DNA of 33,671 nt from an uncultured Pelagibacteraceae bacterium (GTDB taxonomy: Bacteria; Pseudomonadota; Alphaproteobacteria; Pelagibacterales; Pelagibacteraceae): contig CACKOU010000011.1 of the NCBI GenBank assembly GCA_902601895.1, positions 5,001-38,671 of the forward strand. The letters run 5' to 3'. This document shows positions 18,158 to 25,145 of this stretch, one piece after another. The stretch's first letter is position 1; the number at the start of each line of letters is the position of its first letter. A model generated the notes under the pieces. It ran no database searches, was not told the DNA's origin, and saw only the letters and a program-made list of their open reading frames with translations. The translations under genes and the position numbers were made by a program.

Positions 18158-19772
18158 CTTTTTCTTTTATAATATCGATAAGTTCAGCGTCAGGATATAG
18201 GCTTTTTATTTCTTCATAAATTTTACTGTTTTTGATTTCTTCACGAACTTTTAACTCTAATAGTCTCTTTTTATCTTTACTAGACAAATCTCCCTTTTCT
18301 TTAGATAATGATATAATCCATCTAGAGTTTGTCCAAATATGGAGCTTATTAGTAAGGTCTTTTATAAAATTTTTATCTAATTTTTCATTAAAAGCTATCT
18401 CTATCAATCCATGTTTAAAACTTACTAAATTAATATTATTTTCTAAGTCATATTTTAATTTCATCTCTTTTTTCTCATGGCAAAGTTTTATTAAATTATC
18501 AAACGATTGTATTATATTTTTTTCGCTTATCTCATTTGCATCTACCTCTGGAGAAATTTCTTCTTGAGTCGTTTTTTTAATTTGATTTATAGATTTATTT
18601 TCTTTGATTTCAGGGTCAAGGTCTTGATATTTAATTCCTTTTTTTTTTTCTATTTTACTTTCTTCAATTTTAATACTTTTTAAATAAATTAGTTTAATTA
18701 AAAACATTTCTAAAGATAAATTCTGATTGTTTACAAAATTTATCTCCTCAATAACTTTTAAAGTTGCGTGCCAAAATAAAAAGATTTCCTTAATATTTAT
18801 ATTTTTTGATATTAAGTTAATTTTTTTGTATTCATTATCATTAAGCGAAAATACATTACCATCAATTTTAAGTGAGGATATATTTTTAATGTAATATAAA
18901 ATTTCTAAAAATTCATTTAAAAATGTTTTAGGCTCAACTCCTTTTTCAAAAATTCTTTTATAAATATCTTTTACTCTGCTTTCATTGCCTTTTAAAATTT
19001 CTTCAATTAATTCCAATATTTTGCTTTTATCAAAAAAACCAAATATATTTTGAGCAGTTTCTAAATTTAATTCATTATTTTCATTTGAAAGCAGTCCTCT
19101 ATCTAGTAATGATAACGCATCTCTTACCGAGCCCTCTGAGAGTTTTACTATTAACTTTAATGCTTCGCTATTTACCTTTGCATTTTCTAAATTACAAATA
19201 GTTTTGAGATAATCTAATAAAACTTCAAACTTTACTCTTGAAAGATCATATCTTTGACACCTTGATATTATAGTAACAGGTATTTTTTTGATTTCTGTTG
19301 TTGCAAATATAAATTTTAAATAATCTGGGGGCTCCTCTAAGGTTTTTAATAAAGCGTTAAATGCTTGTTTACTTAGCATATGAACTTCATCAATTATGAA
19401 AATTTTATACTTTGCAATATTTGGGGGATATTTTGAAAATTCTATTAGATCTCTAACATCGTCAACACCGGTCTTGCTAGCAGCATCCATTTCTAAAACA
19501 TCGATGTGATTAGAATTAATAATTGATTTACAGTTTTCACAATAATCTCTCTGGCATAAATTACCAGTAGATGTGCAGTTTAACGATTTAGCGATTATTC
19601 TTGCTATTGTAGTTTTTCCAACTCCCCTTATACCTGTAAAAAGATATGCGTTGGGTGTTTTTTTTAATTTTATAGAATTACTCAATGCCTCCGATATTAC
19701 TTCTTGACCAACAAGATCATCAAAAGATTGTGGTCTATACTTAAGCGATAAAACGTTTGAGTTTTTTTTCAT
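18150..19772 (-). CDS. dnaX: DNA polymerase III subunit tau (possibly also gamma)
   Basis: 540 aa. DnaX is the clamp-loader motor that also ties polymerase cores together. Walker A is GIRGVGKTT (47-55). Zinc cysteines are C66, C73, C78 and C81. Walker B is DEVH (128-131), with the arginine finger in SRC (170-172). The clamp-loader domains I-III end near residue 370. There the coding strand holds a run of 11 A (18649-18639, codons E375-K378). One added A gives R-N-stop, a product of 380 aa; one lost A gives a stop after about 20 codons. A gamma-like form is therefore plausible. The long linker after 370 is rich in K/E/I, followed by a tau-like C-terminal domain. Confidence 0.96.
   Translation of the reverse strand: MKKNSNVLSLKYRPQSFDDLVGQEVISEALSNSIKLKKTPNAYLFTGIRGVGKTTIARIIAKSLNCTSTGNLCQRDYCENCKSIINSNHIDVLEMDAASKTGVDDVRDLIEFSKYPPNIAKYKIFIIDEVHMLSKQAFNALLKTLEEPPDYLKFIFATTEIKKIPVTIISRCQRYDLSRVKFEVLLDYLKTICNLENAKVNSEALKLIVKLSEGSVRDALSLLDRGLLSNENNELNLETAQNIFGFFDKSKILELIEEILKGNESRVKDIYKRIFEKGVEPKTFLNEFLEILYYIKNISSLKIDGNVFSLNDNEYKKINLISKNINIKEIFLFWHATLKVIEEINFVNNQNLSLEMFLIKLIYLKSIKIEESKIEKKKGIKYQDLDPEIKENKSINQIKKTTQEEISPEVDANEISEKNIIQSFDNLIKLCHEKKEMKLKYDLENNINLVSFKHGLIEIAFNEKLDKNFIKDLTNKLHIWTNSRWIISLSKEKGDLSSKDKKRLLELKVREEIKNSKIYEEIKSLYPDAELIDIIKEKDD
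18639..18649 (-). other. A11 slippage-prone run inside dnaX
   Basis: Eleven A on the coding strand span the GAA AAA AAA AAA codons 375-378, right at the end of the clamp-loader domains. Both shifted frames close soon after: AGG AAT TAA after one added A, and about 20 codons after one lost A. In Thermus thermophilus a comparable A-run in dnaX makes gamma by transcriptional slippage. Here this is a prediction. Confidence 0.45.
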
Positions 19773-19784
19773 TTCAATCTAATT

Positions 19785-19873
19785 GGGAGACCAACCAACC
19801 TGGAAAAAACTCATTACCCTTGCTCTTTTTCAAGTCTGGGGGAGTTCATGGTAATCCCACCTGGAAGGCCTCC
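19785..19873 (-). ncRNA. ffs: Signal recognition particle RNA (small bacterial type)
   Basis: About 89 nt. The ends pair as GGAGGCC (19873-19867) with GGTCTCC (19792-19786). AACTC and GAGTT form the inner stem below domain IV. Domain IV keeps the diagnostic CAG and AGCA sides of the symmetric loop around a CUU/AAG stem closed by a GAAA tetraloop. The loop is GNRA, as is the usual GGAA, but the stem has lost most G-C pairs. SRP RNA binds Ffh and targets nascent membrane proteins to the inner membrane. Its location just upstream of dnaX fits alphaproteobacteria. Only 12 nt separate it from the dnaX ATG, with no terminator between. Confidence 0.85.
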
Positions 19874-19879
19874 AAATGT

Positions 19880-19909
19880 ATTATAACAATAATTTTTTCT
19901 AATCTACAA
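19880..19909 (-). promoter_or_regulatory. Promoter of the SRP RNA (and probably dnaX-ybaB-recR)
   Basis: Minus strand: TTGTAG (19909-19904), an 18-nt spacer, then a perfect TATAAT (19885-19880). The expected start, about 7 nt after the -10, falls on 19873, the first base of the SRP RNA terminal stem. The agreement of promoter and RNA end supports both calls. Confidence 0.65.
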
Positions 19910-19918
19910 TAAAGTTAA

Positions 19919-20749
19919 TTATTTTTTTTCTCTAAATTCATGTGCTTTGTAAACACCTAGGACGTGCATATCTTCACAGTGGAAAGCAAGCTCTTCTAGT
20001 GAATTTTTTATTTTTTTATCATCCAAATGTCCGTCAATATCACATAAGAAAAAGAAAGACGAAAAAGAATTTTTTTCTGGGAAACTTTGAAGTTTAGTCA
20101 TATTCACTCCATTAATAGCAAAACCAGACAAAGCAGAATACAAAGCTGCTGGCCTCTCTCTAAGTTTAAATAGTAATGATGTAATGAAATTATTTTTATC
20201 AATTTCTGGCTGAATTATATCTTTACCCATTATCAGAAATCTTGTGTAGTTATCATTAACATCCTGAATATTTTCTTGTAAAATTTCTAAATCATAAATT
20301 TTAGCACTTAATTTTGATGCAATTGCAGCTTTTGTTTTATCTTTTTCTTCTGAAATATATTTTGCAGAACCTGCAGTATCAGCTCTAACATTGGCAGAAA
20401 ATTTATTTTTTTTAATAAATTCTGAAGCTTGACTTAACGCTTGAGCATGGGAATAAACATTTTTAATATCTTTTAATTTTGATCCTTTTATACCAATTAA
20501 ATTATGATTGATTGGGAAAAAAAATTCTTCATAAATATTTAACCTATGTTTAAAAATTAAATATTCTACTCCGATGTTTCCTGTAGTTTTGTTGGACTCT
20601 GGTATGATTGCTCTTATATTGCTATCTTTATGTGCTTTTTCAAAACATTCATCGAAAGTTTTGCAAGGAATAGTCTCTATATTCGGAAACATATGTTTTG
20701 CACAACTTTCACTATAACTTCCAGCAATTCCTTGGTAAACAATTTTCAT
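19919..20749 (-). CDS. pheA: Prephenate dehydratase
   Basis: 276 aa. It converts prephenate to phenylpyruvate for phenylalanine. The family N-terminus is GIAGSYSE (7-14). The catalytic TRF is at 169-171 (NYTRFLIMG). A C-terminal ACT domain runs from about 188 to 270 (RPAALYSALSGFAINGVNMTKLQSFP), implying feedback control by phenylalanine. There is no fused chorismate mutase, as in other alphaproteobacteria. The usual PIENS-type block reads PESNKTTG (50-57), so the Glu of ENS is shifted or replaced. It lies 4 nt after kdsB, the common kdsB-pheA pair. Confidence 0.94.
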   Translation of the reverse strand: MKIVYQGIAGSYSESCAKHMFPNIETIPCKTFDECFEKAHKDSNIRAIIPESNKTTGNIGVEYLIFKHRLNIYEEFFFPINHNLIGIKGSKLKDIKNVYSHAQALSQASEFIKKNKFSANVRADTAGSAKYISEEKDKTKAAIASKLSAKIYDLEILQENIQDVNDNYTRFLIMGKDIIQPEIDKNNFITSLLFKLRERPAALYSALSGFAINGVNMTKLQSFPEKNSFSSFFFLCDIDGHLDDKKIKNSLEELAFHCEDMHVLGVYKAHEFREKK

Positions 20750-20753
20750 AATG

Positions 20754-21488
20754 TTATTTATTCAATAAATTTATGTATTCTTCTAGATCTTTTTTAGTAT
20801 CAATTCCAGAGGAAAAATAATTTGCCAATAGCACGTCGATTTTCATATTATTATCGATTGCTCTCAGTTGTTCCAGTCTTTCTTTGATTTCATTTTTACT
20901 TTTTTTTAAATTAACAAACTTTTTTAAAGCTGAATACTTAAATAAGTATATCCCAAAATGCTGGTATATATTGTCATAGCTGTCCTCTTTAATTACTCGA
21001 TGAAAATTCAAAGCTTCTGATATTGAGTTGTCAGATATTTTATTTTTTGTAATAACTTTTACAATATTTTCATTGTCATAATCTTCATTTTTCTCAATGT
21101 TGTATGCTAATGTTGAAATATCTAAGCTTTTTTCCTTTGATAGCTTATTTAAATTTTTAATATCTAAAGGATTGATCATTGGTTCATCACCTTGGATGTT
21201 CATAATAAAATCTATATCTTTTAAATTTAATTTTTGAGAGGCTTCAAATACTCTATCCGTCCCAGTTGTGTGATTTATATCTGTCATTATAAATTTACCT
21301 CCATTTTTTCTTACTTCTGAGGCAATTTCCTCGTCGCATGTTGCAACATAAACCTCTCCAATTTGGCTTTGTAAAGCTTTTTCATATACATGCATAATTA
21401 GAGTTTTATTATTAATTTTTATTAATGGCTTTTGGGGGAGTCTTGTTGCTGCTAATCTTGATGGAATTATTATAATTGAATTACTCAT
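20754..21488 (-). CDS. kdsB: 3-deoxy-manno-octulosonate cytidylyltransferase (CMP-Kdo synthetase)
   Basis: 244 aa, normal length. KdsB activates Kdo with CTP for lipopolysaccharide inner-core synthesis in the cytoplasm. The nucleotide-binding start is SRLAATRLPQKPL (10-22). VATCDEEIA, MTDINHTTGTDRV and NIQGDEPMI (the metal-binding region) are the family blocks; the TGTDR arginine/aspartate pair is intact. It is the first gene before pheA, divergent from the cytochrome c gene. An inverted repeat lies 15 nt upstream of its ATG. Confidence 0.96.
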   Translation of the reverse strand: MSNSIIIIPSRLAATRLPQKPLIKINNKTLIMHVYEKALQSQIGEVYVATCDEEIASEVRKNGGKFIMTDINHTTGTDRVFEASQKLNLKDIDFIMNIQGDEPMINPLDIKNLNKLSKEKSLDISTLAYNIEKNEDYDNENIVKVITKNKISDNSISEALNFHRVIKEDSYDNIYQHFGIYLFKYSALKKFVNLKKSKNEIKERLEQLRAIDNNMKIDVLLANYFSSGIDTKKDLEEYINLLNK

Positions 21489-21502
21489 ATATTCATATTT
21501 TA

Positions 21503-21519
21503 TGCGTCTTTGAGACGCA
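21503..21519. repeat. Perfect inverted repeat before kdsB
   Basis: TGCGTCT (21503-21509), a 3-nt centre, and AGACGCA (21513-21519) form a 7-bp palindrome 15 nt upstream of the kdsB ATG. It is one of the few GC-rich spots in the gap. It may be an operator or a leader hairpin. Confidence 0.45.
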
Positions 21520-21536
21520 AATTTATAAATTAAATT

Positions 21537-21567
21537 TCGTATAAATTTTGTTTAACATGTTATACGA
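21537..21567. repeat. Inverted repeat before the cytochrome c gene
   Basis: TCGTATAA (21537-21544) and TTATACGA (21560-21567) are perfect 8-bp arms with a 15-nt spacer. The second arm overlaps an AACATGTT palindrome (21554-21561). The repeat ends 18 nt before the cytochrome ATG. It may be an operator or an mRNA hairpin. Confidence 0.45.
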
Positions 21568-21585
21568 CCATAATAAAAAGAAATC

Positions 21586-22125
21586 ATGGATTCATTTGAA
21601 ATAAACAAAATTATTGCAGCTGTTCTTCTTATTGCACTACTTGTAATTGGAATTGGGAAAATTTCAGATATCGCTTTCCAGGTTGATAAACCGGAGAAAT
21701 CAGCTTACAAAGTAGATATTCAAGAAAGCAGTCAAATTTCAAGTTCAACGGCAGAAAAAATTGAAGAAAAAGTTGATATTTCTGCATTACTTGCATTAGG
21801 AGATGTTTCTCATGGAGAAAAAGTTTTTAAAAAATGTTCTGCTTGCCATTTAGTAAATAAAGGTGGAGAAAATAAAATAGGACCAGCATTGTATGGTGTA
21901 ATAGGAAGAAAAGTTGCATCAAAACAAGATTATAAATATTCAAAGGCAATGGCAGCATATGACAAAGATTGGACATTTGAAGAGATGAATGGTTATTTAA
22001 AAAAACCTCAAAGTTATATTAAGGGAACTAAGATGGCATTTGCTGGATTAAGAAAAGAAAAAGACAGGGCATCTGTTATTTTGTATCTAAACCAAAATTC
22101 AGATAATCCGCTACCTCTACCTTAA
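21586..22125 (+). CDS. cycM: Membrane-anchored class I cytochrome c (CycM-like)
   Basis: 179 aa. One uncleaved N-terminal membrane segment lies at about residues 8-26, then a Ser/Glu-rich linker, then a mitochondrial-type cytochrome c domain. Haem attaches at CSACH (84-88), and M150 in GTKMAFAG is the likely axial ligand. Such proteins carry electrons from the bc1 complex to terminal oxidase in the periplasm while tethered to the inner membrane. The divergent arrangement with kdsB-pheA is also known in other alphaproteobacteria for cycM, which supports the name. Its 3' end overlaps argF by 9 nt. Confidence 0.93.
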   Translation: MDSFEINKIIAAVLLIALLVIGIGKISDIAFQVDKPEKSAYKVDIQESSQISSSTAEKIEEKVDISALLALGDVSHGEKVFKKCSACHLVNKGGENKIGPALYGVIGRKVASKQDYKYSKAMAAYDKDWTFEEMNGYLKKPQSYIKGTKMAFAGLRKEKDRASVILYLNQNSDNPLPLP

Positions 22126-23046
22126 TTTTCCAAAACAATACAATAGAATACTTTTTTGAACATGAACTCTGTTCAATGCCTGTTGCCAAACGTGGGAATT
22201 TTTTCCTAAAAATACATCTTCCTCAACTTCGTCTCCTCTTGGCAAACAATGCAAAAAAATACAATTTTTTTTTGTGTAATTAAATATCTCTTTTTTAATT
22301 TTAAATTTTTTAAACTGTTGTTTTTTTCTTTTTTTATTCACTTTGTCATTAAGAGATATTACTTTATCAGAAAAAATTACATCTGCATCCAAAGCTGCTT
22401 TTTTTGGATCGTGATAGATAAAGATTTTTTTCTTATTTTTGCTTACCCAATCTTTAACTTTCTTACTTGGTGCAAATTTTTTTGGACATCCAATACTTAA
22501 TCTAAAAGAAAACTTAACAGATGCTGCAATTAAACTATCCAAAACATTATTGGAGTCTCCAATCCAACAAATTTTTAATTTTGATATTGGTTTTTTTTTT
22601 ATCTCCTCAACAGTAAAAATATCTGATAACACTTGAGTTGGATGAGATGATGGACTTAAACCATTTATTATTGGGATAGTTAAATGCTTTTGAAAATCAT
22701 CAATTTTTTTATCATCATCAGTTCTCAACATGAAACCATCACCATATGTAGATAGAATTTTAGCGGTATCAGCAATCGTCTCACCACCTTGTCCAAGATG
22801 AAGTTCATTAGATCTGAGTGTCAGTGTTCCACCTCCAAGCTGTTTAATGGCTAAATAAAAGCTTATTCTTGTTCTTGAACTAGCTTTTTCAAACATTTGT
22901 ACTAGCATTTTACCTTTAAGAGGCGATCCTTTGTCTGGCTCTAAAATATTTAATTTTTTTCTTTGTTTTTTTCTTTGTTTTGCATCAACAATTATTTTTC
23001 TAAGATCTTTACTTGGTATATCTTTTAAATTTATAAAGTGTTTCAT
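22117..23046 (-). CDS. argF: Ornithine carbamoyltransferase
   Basis: 309 aa, normal length. It makes citrulline from ornithine and carbamoyl phosphate. The carbamoyl-phosphate motif is SSRTR (56-60). HPTQ is at 135-138 and HCLPRG at 266-271. The ornithine-binding loop, usually D-x-W-x-S-M-G, reads DKVISLND (227-234): the Asp and Ser are kept, but Trp, Met and Gly are not. The HCLP motif and the argD neighbour support ornithine as substrate. The ATG overlaps the argD stop by 4 nt, and the end overlaps cycM by 9 nt. Confidence 0.94.
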   Translation of the reverse strand: MKHFINLKDIPSKDLRKIIVDAKQRKKQRKKLNILEPDKGSPLKGKMLVQMFEKASSRTRISFYLAIKQLGGGTLTLRSNELHLGQGGETIADTAKILSTYGDGFMLRTDDDKKIDDFQKHLTIPIINGLSPSSHPTQVLSDIFTVEEIKKKPISKLKICWIGDSNNVLDSLIAASVKFSFRLSIGCPKKFAPSKKVKDWVSKNKKKIFIYHDPKKAALDADVIFSDKVISLNDKVNKKRKKQQFKKFKIKKEIFNYTKKNCIFLHCLPRGDEVEEDVFLGKNSHVWQQALNRVHVQKSILLYCFGKLR

Positions 23047-24206
23047 TTTATCTGGTTACAAACTTTGCTAATAATTTTTAAAGCTATATCAATTTCTCTT
23101 TTTGTTACATTTAATGGGGGTAAAATTCTTATGACATTTTCAGCTGCTCTAATAGTCAATAATTTATTTTCCATTAATTTTTTTATAAACTTAGTTTGAT
23201 CATTAAAAAGTTGTAAACCAATTAACAGTCCCACTCCTCTGACTTCTTTAATTATATTAGGATATTTAATTTTCATTTCATTAAGTCTGTGAATAAAATA
23301 TTTTGACATTTTGTTTACATTTTTTAATAAATTCTTATTTATTTGATCCATGACTGCGTTTCCAACTGCCATGGCTAAAGGATTACCACCAAAAGTGGAG
23401 CCGTGGGTACCTGGCTTCATTGCTTTCGAAACTTTTTTAGTCATCAATACTGCTCCAATTGGGAAACCTCCTCCAATTCCTTTTGCTATGGGAACTATAT
23501 CAGGTTTTACATTTGCATATTCGAACGCAAAAAATTTACCAGATCTTCCTATACCACATTGAACTTCATCAAGTATTAAAAGTATTTTATGTTTATCACA
23601 TAATTTTCTTAATTCTTTAATACAGAAGTCTGGGATTACCTTAATGCCCCCCTCACCGAGAACCGTTTCAATCATAATAGCTGCTGTATTTTTTTTAATT
23701 AATTTTTTAAGTTTTTTGTGATCACCAAATTCAAAATGATCAAAACCCGGAACTTTTGGGCCAAAACCTTCTGTCATTTTTTTTGAACCGCTTGCATGTA
23801 TTGCTGCAATTGTTCTGCCATGAAAAGAATTTTTAATACAAATAATTCTATTTTTGTGCTTCTTGCCTATCGAATAAAAGTATCTCCTAGCAACTTTGAT
23901 AGCCGTTTCAGTTGCTTCAGCACCACTATTTTGAAAAATTATTGCGTCTGCAAAAGTTTTTTTTACTAATTTTTTGGCTAGTTTTTCGCCCTCTGGAATT
24001 CTGAATGCATTTGATACGTGCCAAAGTTTTTTTGATTGTTTGTTAATTGCGCTTATGAGCTTTTTATTGGCATGTCCAAGAGAATTTACCGCGATACCCT
24101 GAACAAAATCCAAATACTTATTTCCATCTGCTGTAATAAGAAAGCTCCCCTTTCCTCTTATAAATGATAAATTTTTTCTTTTGTAGTTAGGTGCTAATGC
24201 GCTCAT
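23043..24206 (-). CDS. argD: Acetylornithine aminotransferase
   Basis: 387 aa class III aminotransferase using PLP. It makes N-acetylornithine from the semialdehyde; the family may also serve diaminopimelate synthesis. The PLP lysine is K242 in IAKGIGGGFPIGA. NSGAEATE (93-100), SFHGRT (127-132) and LDEVQCGIGRSG (212-223) are the binding blocks. Length is usual. It is coupled to argF by an ATGA-type overlap. The argJ gene is elsewhere in this window, so the arginine genes are split. The 163-nt gap to the divergent gcrA is the largest between protein genes here. Confidence 0.95.
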   Translation of the reverse strand: MSALAPNYKRKNLSFIRGKGSFLITADGNKYLDFVQGIAVNSLGHANKKLISAINKQSKKLWHVSNAFRIPEGEKLAKKLVKKTFADAIIFQNSGAEATETAIKVARRYFYSIGKKHKNRIICIKNSFHGRTIAAIHASGSKKMTEGFGPKVPGFDHFEFGDHKKLKKLIKKNTAAIMIETVLGEGGIKVIPDFCIKELRKLCDKHKILLILDEVQCGIGRSGKFFAFEYANVKPDIVPIAKGIGGGFPIGAVLMTKKVSKAMKPGTHGSTFGGNPLAMAVGNAVMDQINKNLLKNVNKMSKYFIHRLNEMKIKYPNIIKEVRGVGLLIGLQLFNDQTKFIKKLMENKLLTIRAAENVIRILPPLNVTKREIDIALKIISKVCNQIK

Positions 24207-24319
24207 ATTTACTTATAATTTTTTTTAGTTTTATTTACAGTTTATTTTGCAACCTCAAGTATTAAAATTAATTTAATTGTTGAAAAATAATAAAAATAAC
24301 TTGTTTTAGAATAAATAAT

Positions 24320-24334
24320 GCAACATGATGTTGC
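24320..24334. repeat. Palindrome in the gcrA promoter region
   Basis: GCAACAT-G-ATGTTGC is a perfect 7+1+7 palindrome. It lies 35 nt before the gcrA ATG and just upstream of a -10-like TATATATAAAAT (24337-24348). This placement fits an operator near the -35 of gcrA. The regulator is unknown. Confidence 0.5.
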
Positions 24335-24348
24335 CTTATATATAAAAT

Positions 24349-24364
24349 ATACTAAATGTAGTAT
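24349..24364 (+). repeat. Inverted repeat next to the gcrA start codon
   Basis: ATACTA (24349-24354), a 4-nt loop, and TAGTAT (24359-24364) lie 5 nt before the ATG. As RNA it would cover the ribosome-binding region; as DNA it may be a second operator half. Confidence 0.4.
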
Positions 24365-24369
24365 CATTA

Positions 24370-24864
24370 ATGAGTTGGACACAAGAAAAAGTAAACAAAT
24401 TAAAAGAGCTTTGGGGCAAGGGTAGCACGGCTAGCCAAATTGCAGAAATTATTGGGGGTGTTTCTAGAAATGCAGTAATTGGTAAAGCTCATCGTTTGAA
24501 TCTTTCAGCAAAAATTAAAACTAAAATTGCAAACAATTTTAGCAATAATAGACCTATTATTAATTCAAATAAAAGAAATTTAAGAGGTAAGAAACAATTT
24601 AAATCTCTTTTGCTCGATAAAGATTTTGAACCAGCTAAAAATCTTCAACTTGAAGAATTAAGTGAAGAGACTTGCAAATACATGGAGGGTCATCCTAATG
24701 AGAAAGACGCTTCGTTTTGCGGCAGAAAAAGCGTAGAAAAATTTTCATATTGCCCTTTACATTTAATGATCGTGTTTCAACCAAAAAATAAAAAAGATGA
24801 AATAATTGATAAAACAGAAGAAGTGCCTAAGTTTATTCAAAAAAAAATTACTAGGTCAGCCTAA
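24370..24864 (+). CDS. gcrA: GcrA family cell-cycle regulator
   Basis: 164 aa. GcrA is an alphaproteobacterial sigma70 cofactor that, in Caulobacter, acts at promoters carrying GANTC methylated by CcrM. The N-terminal helix-turn-helix is clear: SWTQEKVNKLKELW (2-15) and the TASQIAEIIGGVSRNAVIGKAHRL block (18-43). A basic linker follows. The C-terminal cysteine-containing block CKYMEGHPN... FCGRK... YCPLHL (about 103-138) is the family's sigma-interacting end. It is a single gene whose upstream region carries two inverted repeats. It ends with a 4-nt overlap against the convergent SHOCT gene. Confidence 0.95.
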   Translation: MSWTQEKVNKLKELWGKGSTASQIAEIIGGVSRNAVIGKAHRLNLSAKIKTKIANNFSNNRPIINSNKRNLRGKKQFKSLLLDKDFEPAKNLQLEELSEETCKYMEGHPNEKDASFCGRKSVEKFSYCPLHLMIVFQPKNKKDEIIDKTEEVPKFIQKKITRSA

Positions 24865-25145
24865 CTTAAAATTTTATTTTTTGCTTTTTTAAATTCTTCC
24901 TCAGTTATAAAACCATCATTATACAATTTTTTTAATTTAATTATTTCTTCAGAAATACTTTTATTATCATCGAATTTATTTTCAATATTATTATTAAGTT
25001 CACCATCTTCATCTTCCAAATCTTCATTTTTAACATTATTTATATTTCTTCTTGAATTTATGCCCATTGATATAGATTTTACTGAAACAGCGATTACTGA
25101 AACTAGTAAAATTATTGATAAAGTTATTAAAATTAAATTATTCAT
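24861..25145 (-). CDS. Small membrane protein with a SHOCT domain
   Basis: 94 aa from the ATG at 25145. One membrane helix lies at residues 3-23. An acidic, Asn-rich linker (40-62) follows. A C-terminal SHOCT motif (about 66-93; EEIIKLKKLYNDGFITEEEFKKAKNKIL) ends the protein. SHOCT is a short oligomerisation-type motif without a fixed activity. An upstream in-frame ATG at 25286 would add 47 residues lying wholly inside the NDUFA9-like gene, so I prefer 25145, which overlaps that gene by 8 nt and suggests coupling. Function is unknown. Confidence 0.8.
   Translation of the reverse strand: MNNLILITLSIILLVSVIAVSVKSISMGINSRRNINNVKNEDLEDEDGELNNNIENKFDDNKSISEEIIKLKKLYNDGFITEEEFKKAKNKILS

Noticed and set aside
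18232-18567. 111-codon antisense frame in the dnaX tail.
   Set aside because: Hydrophobic Phe/Ser-rich content is what the reverse of Lys/Glu-rich codons gives; no independent support.
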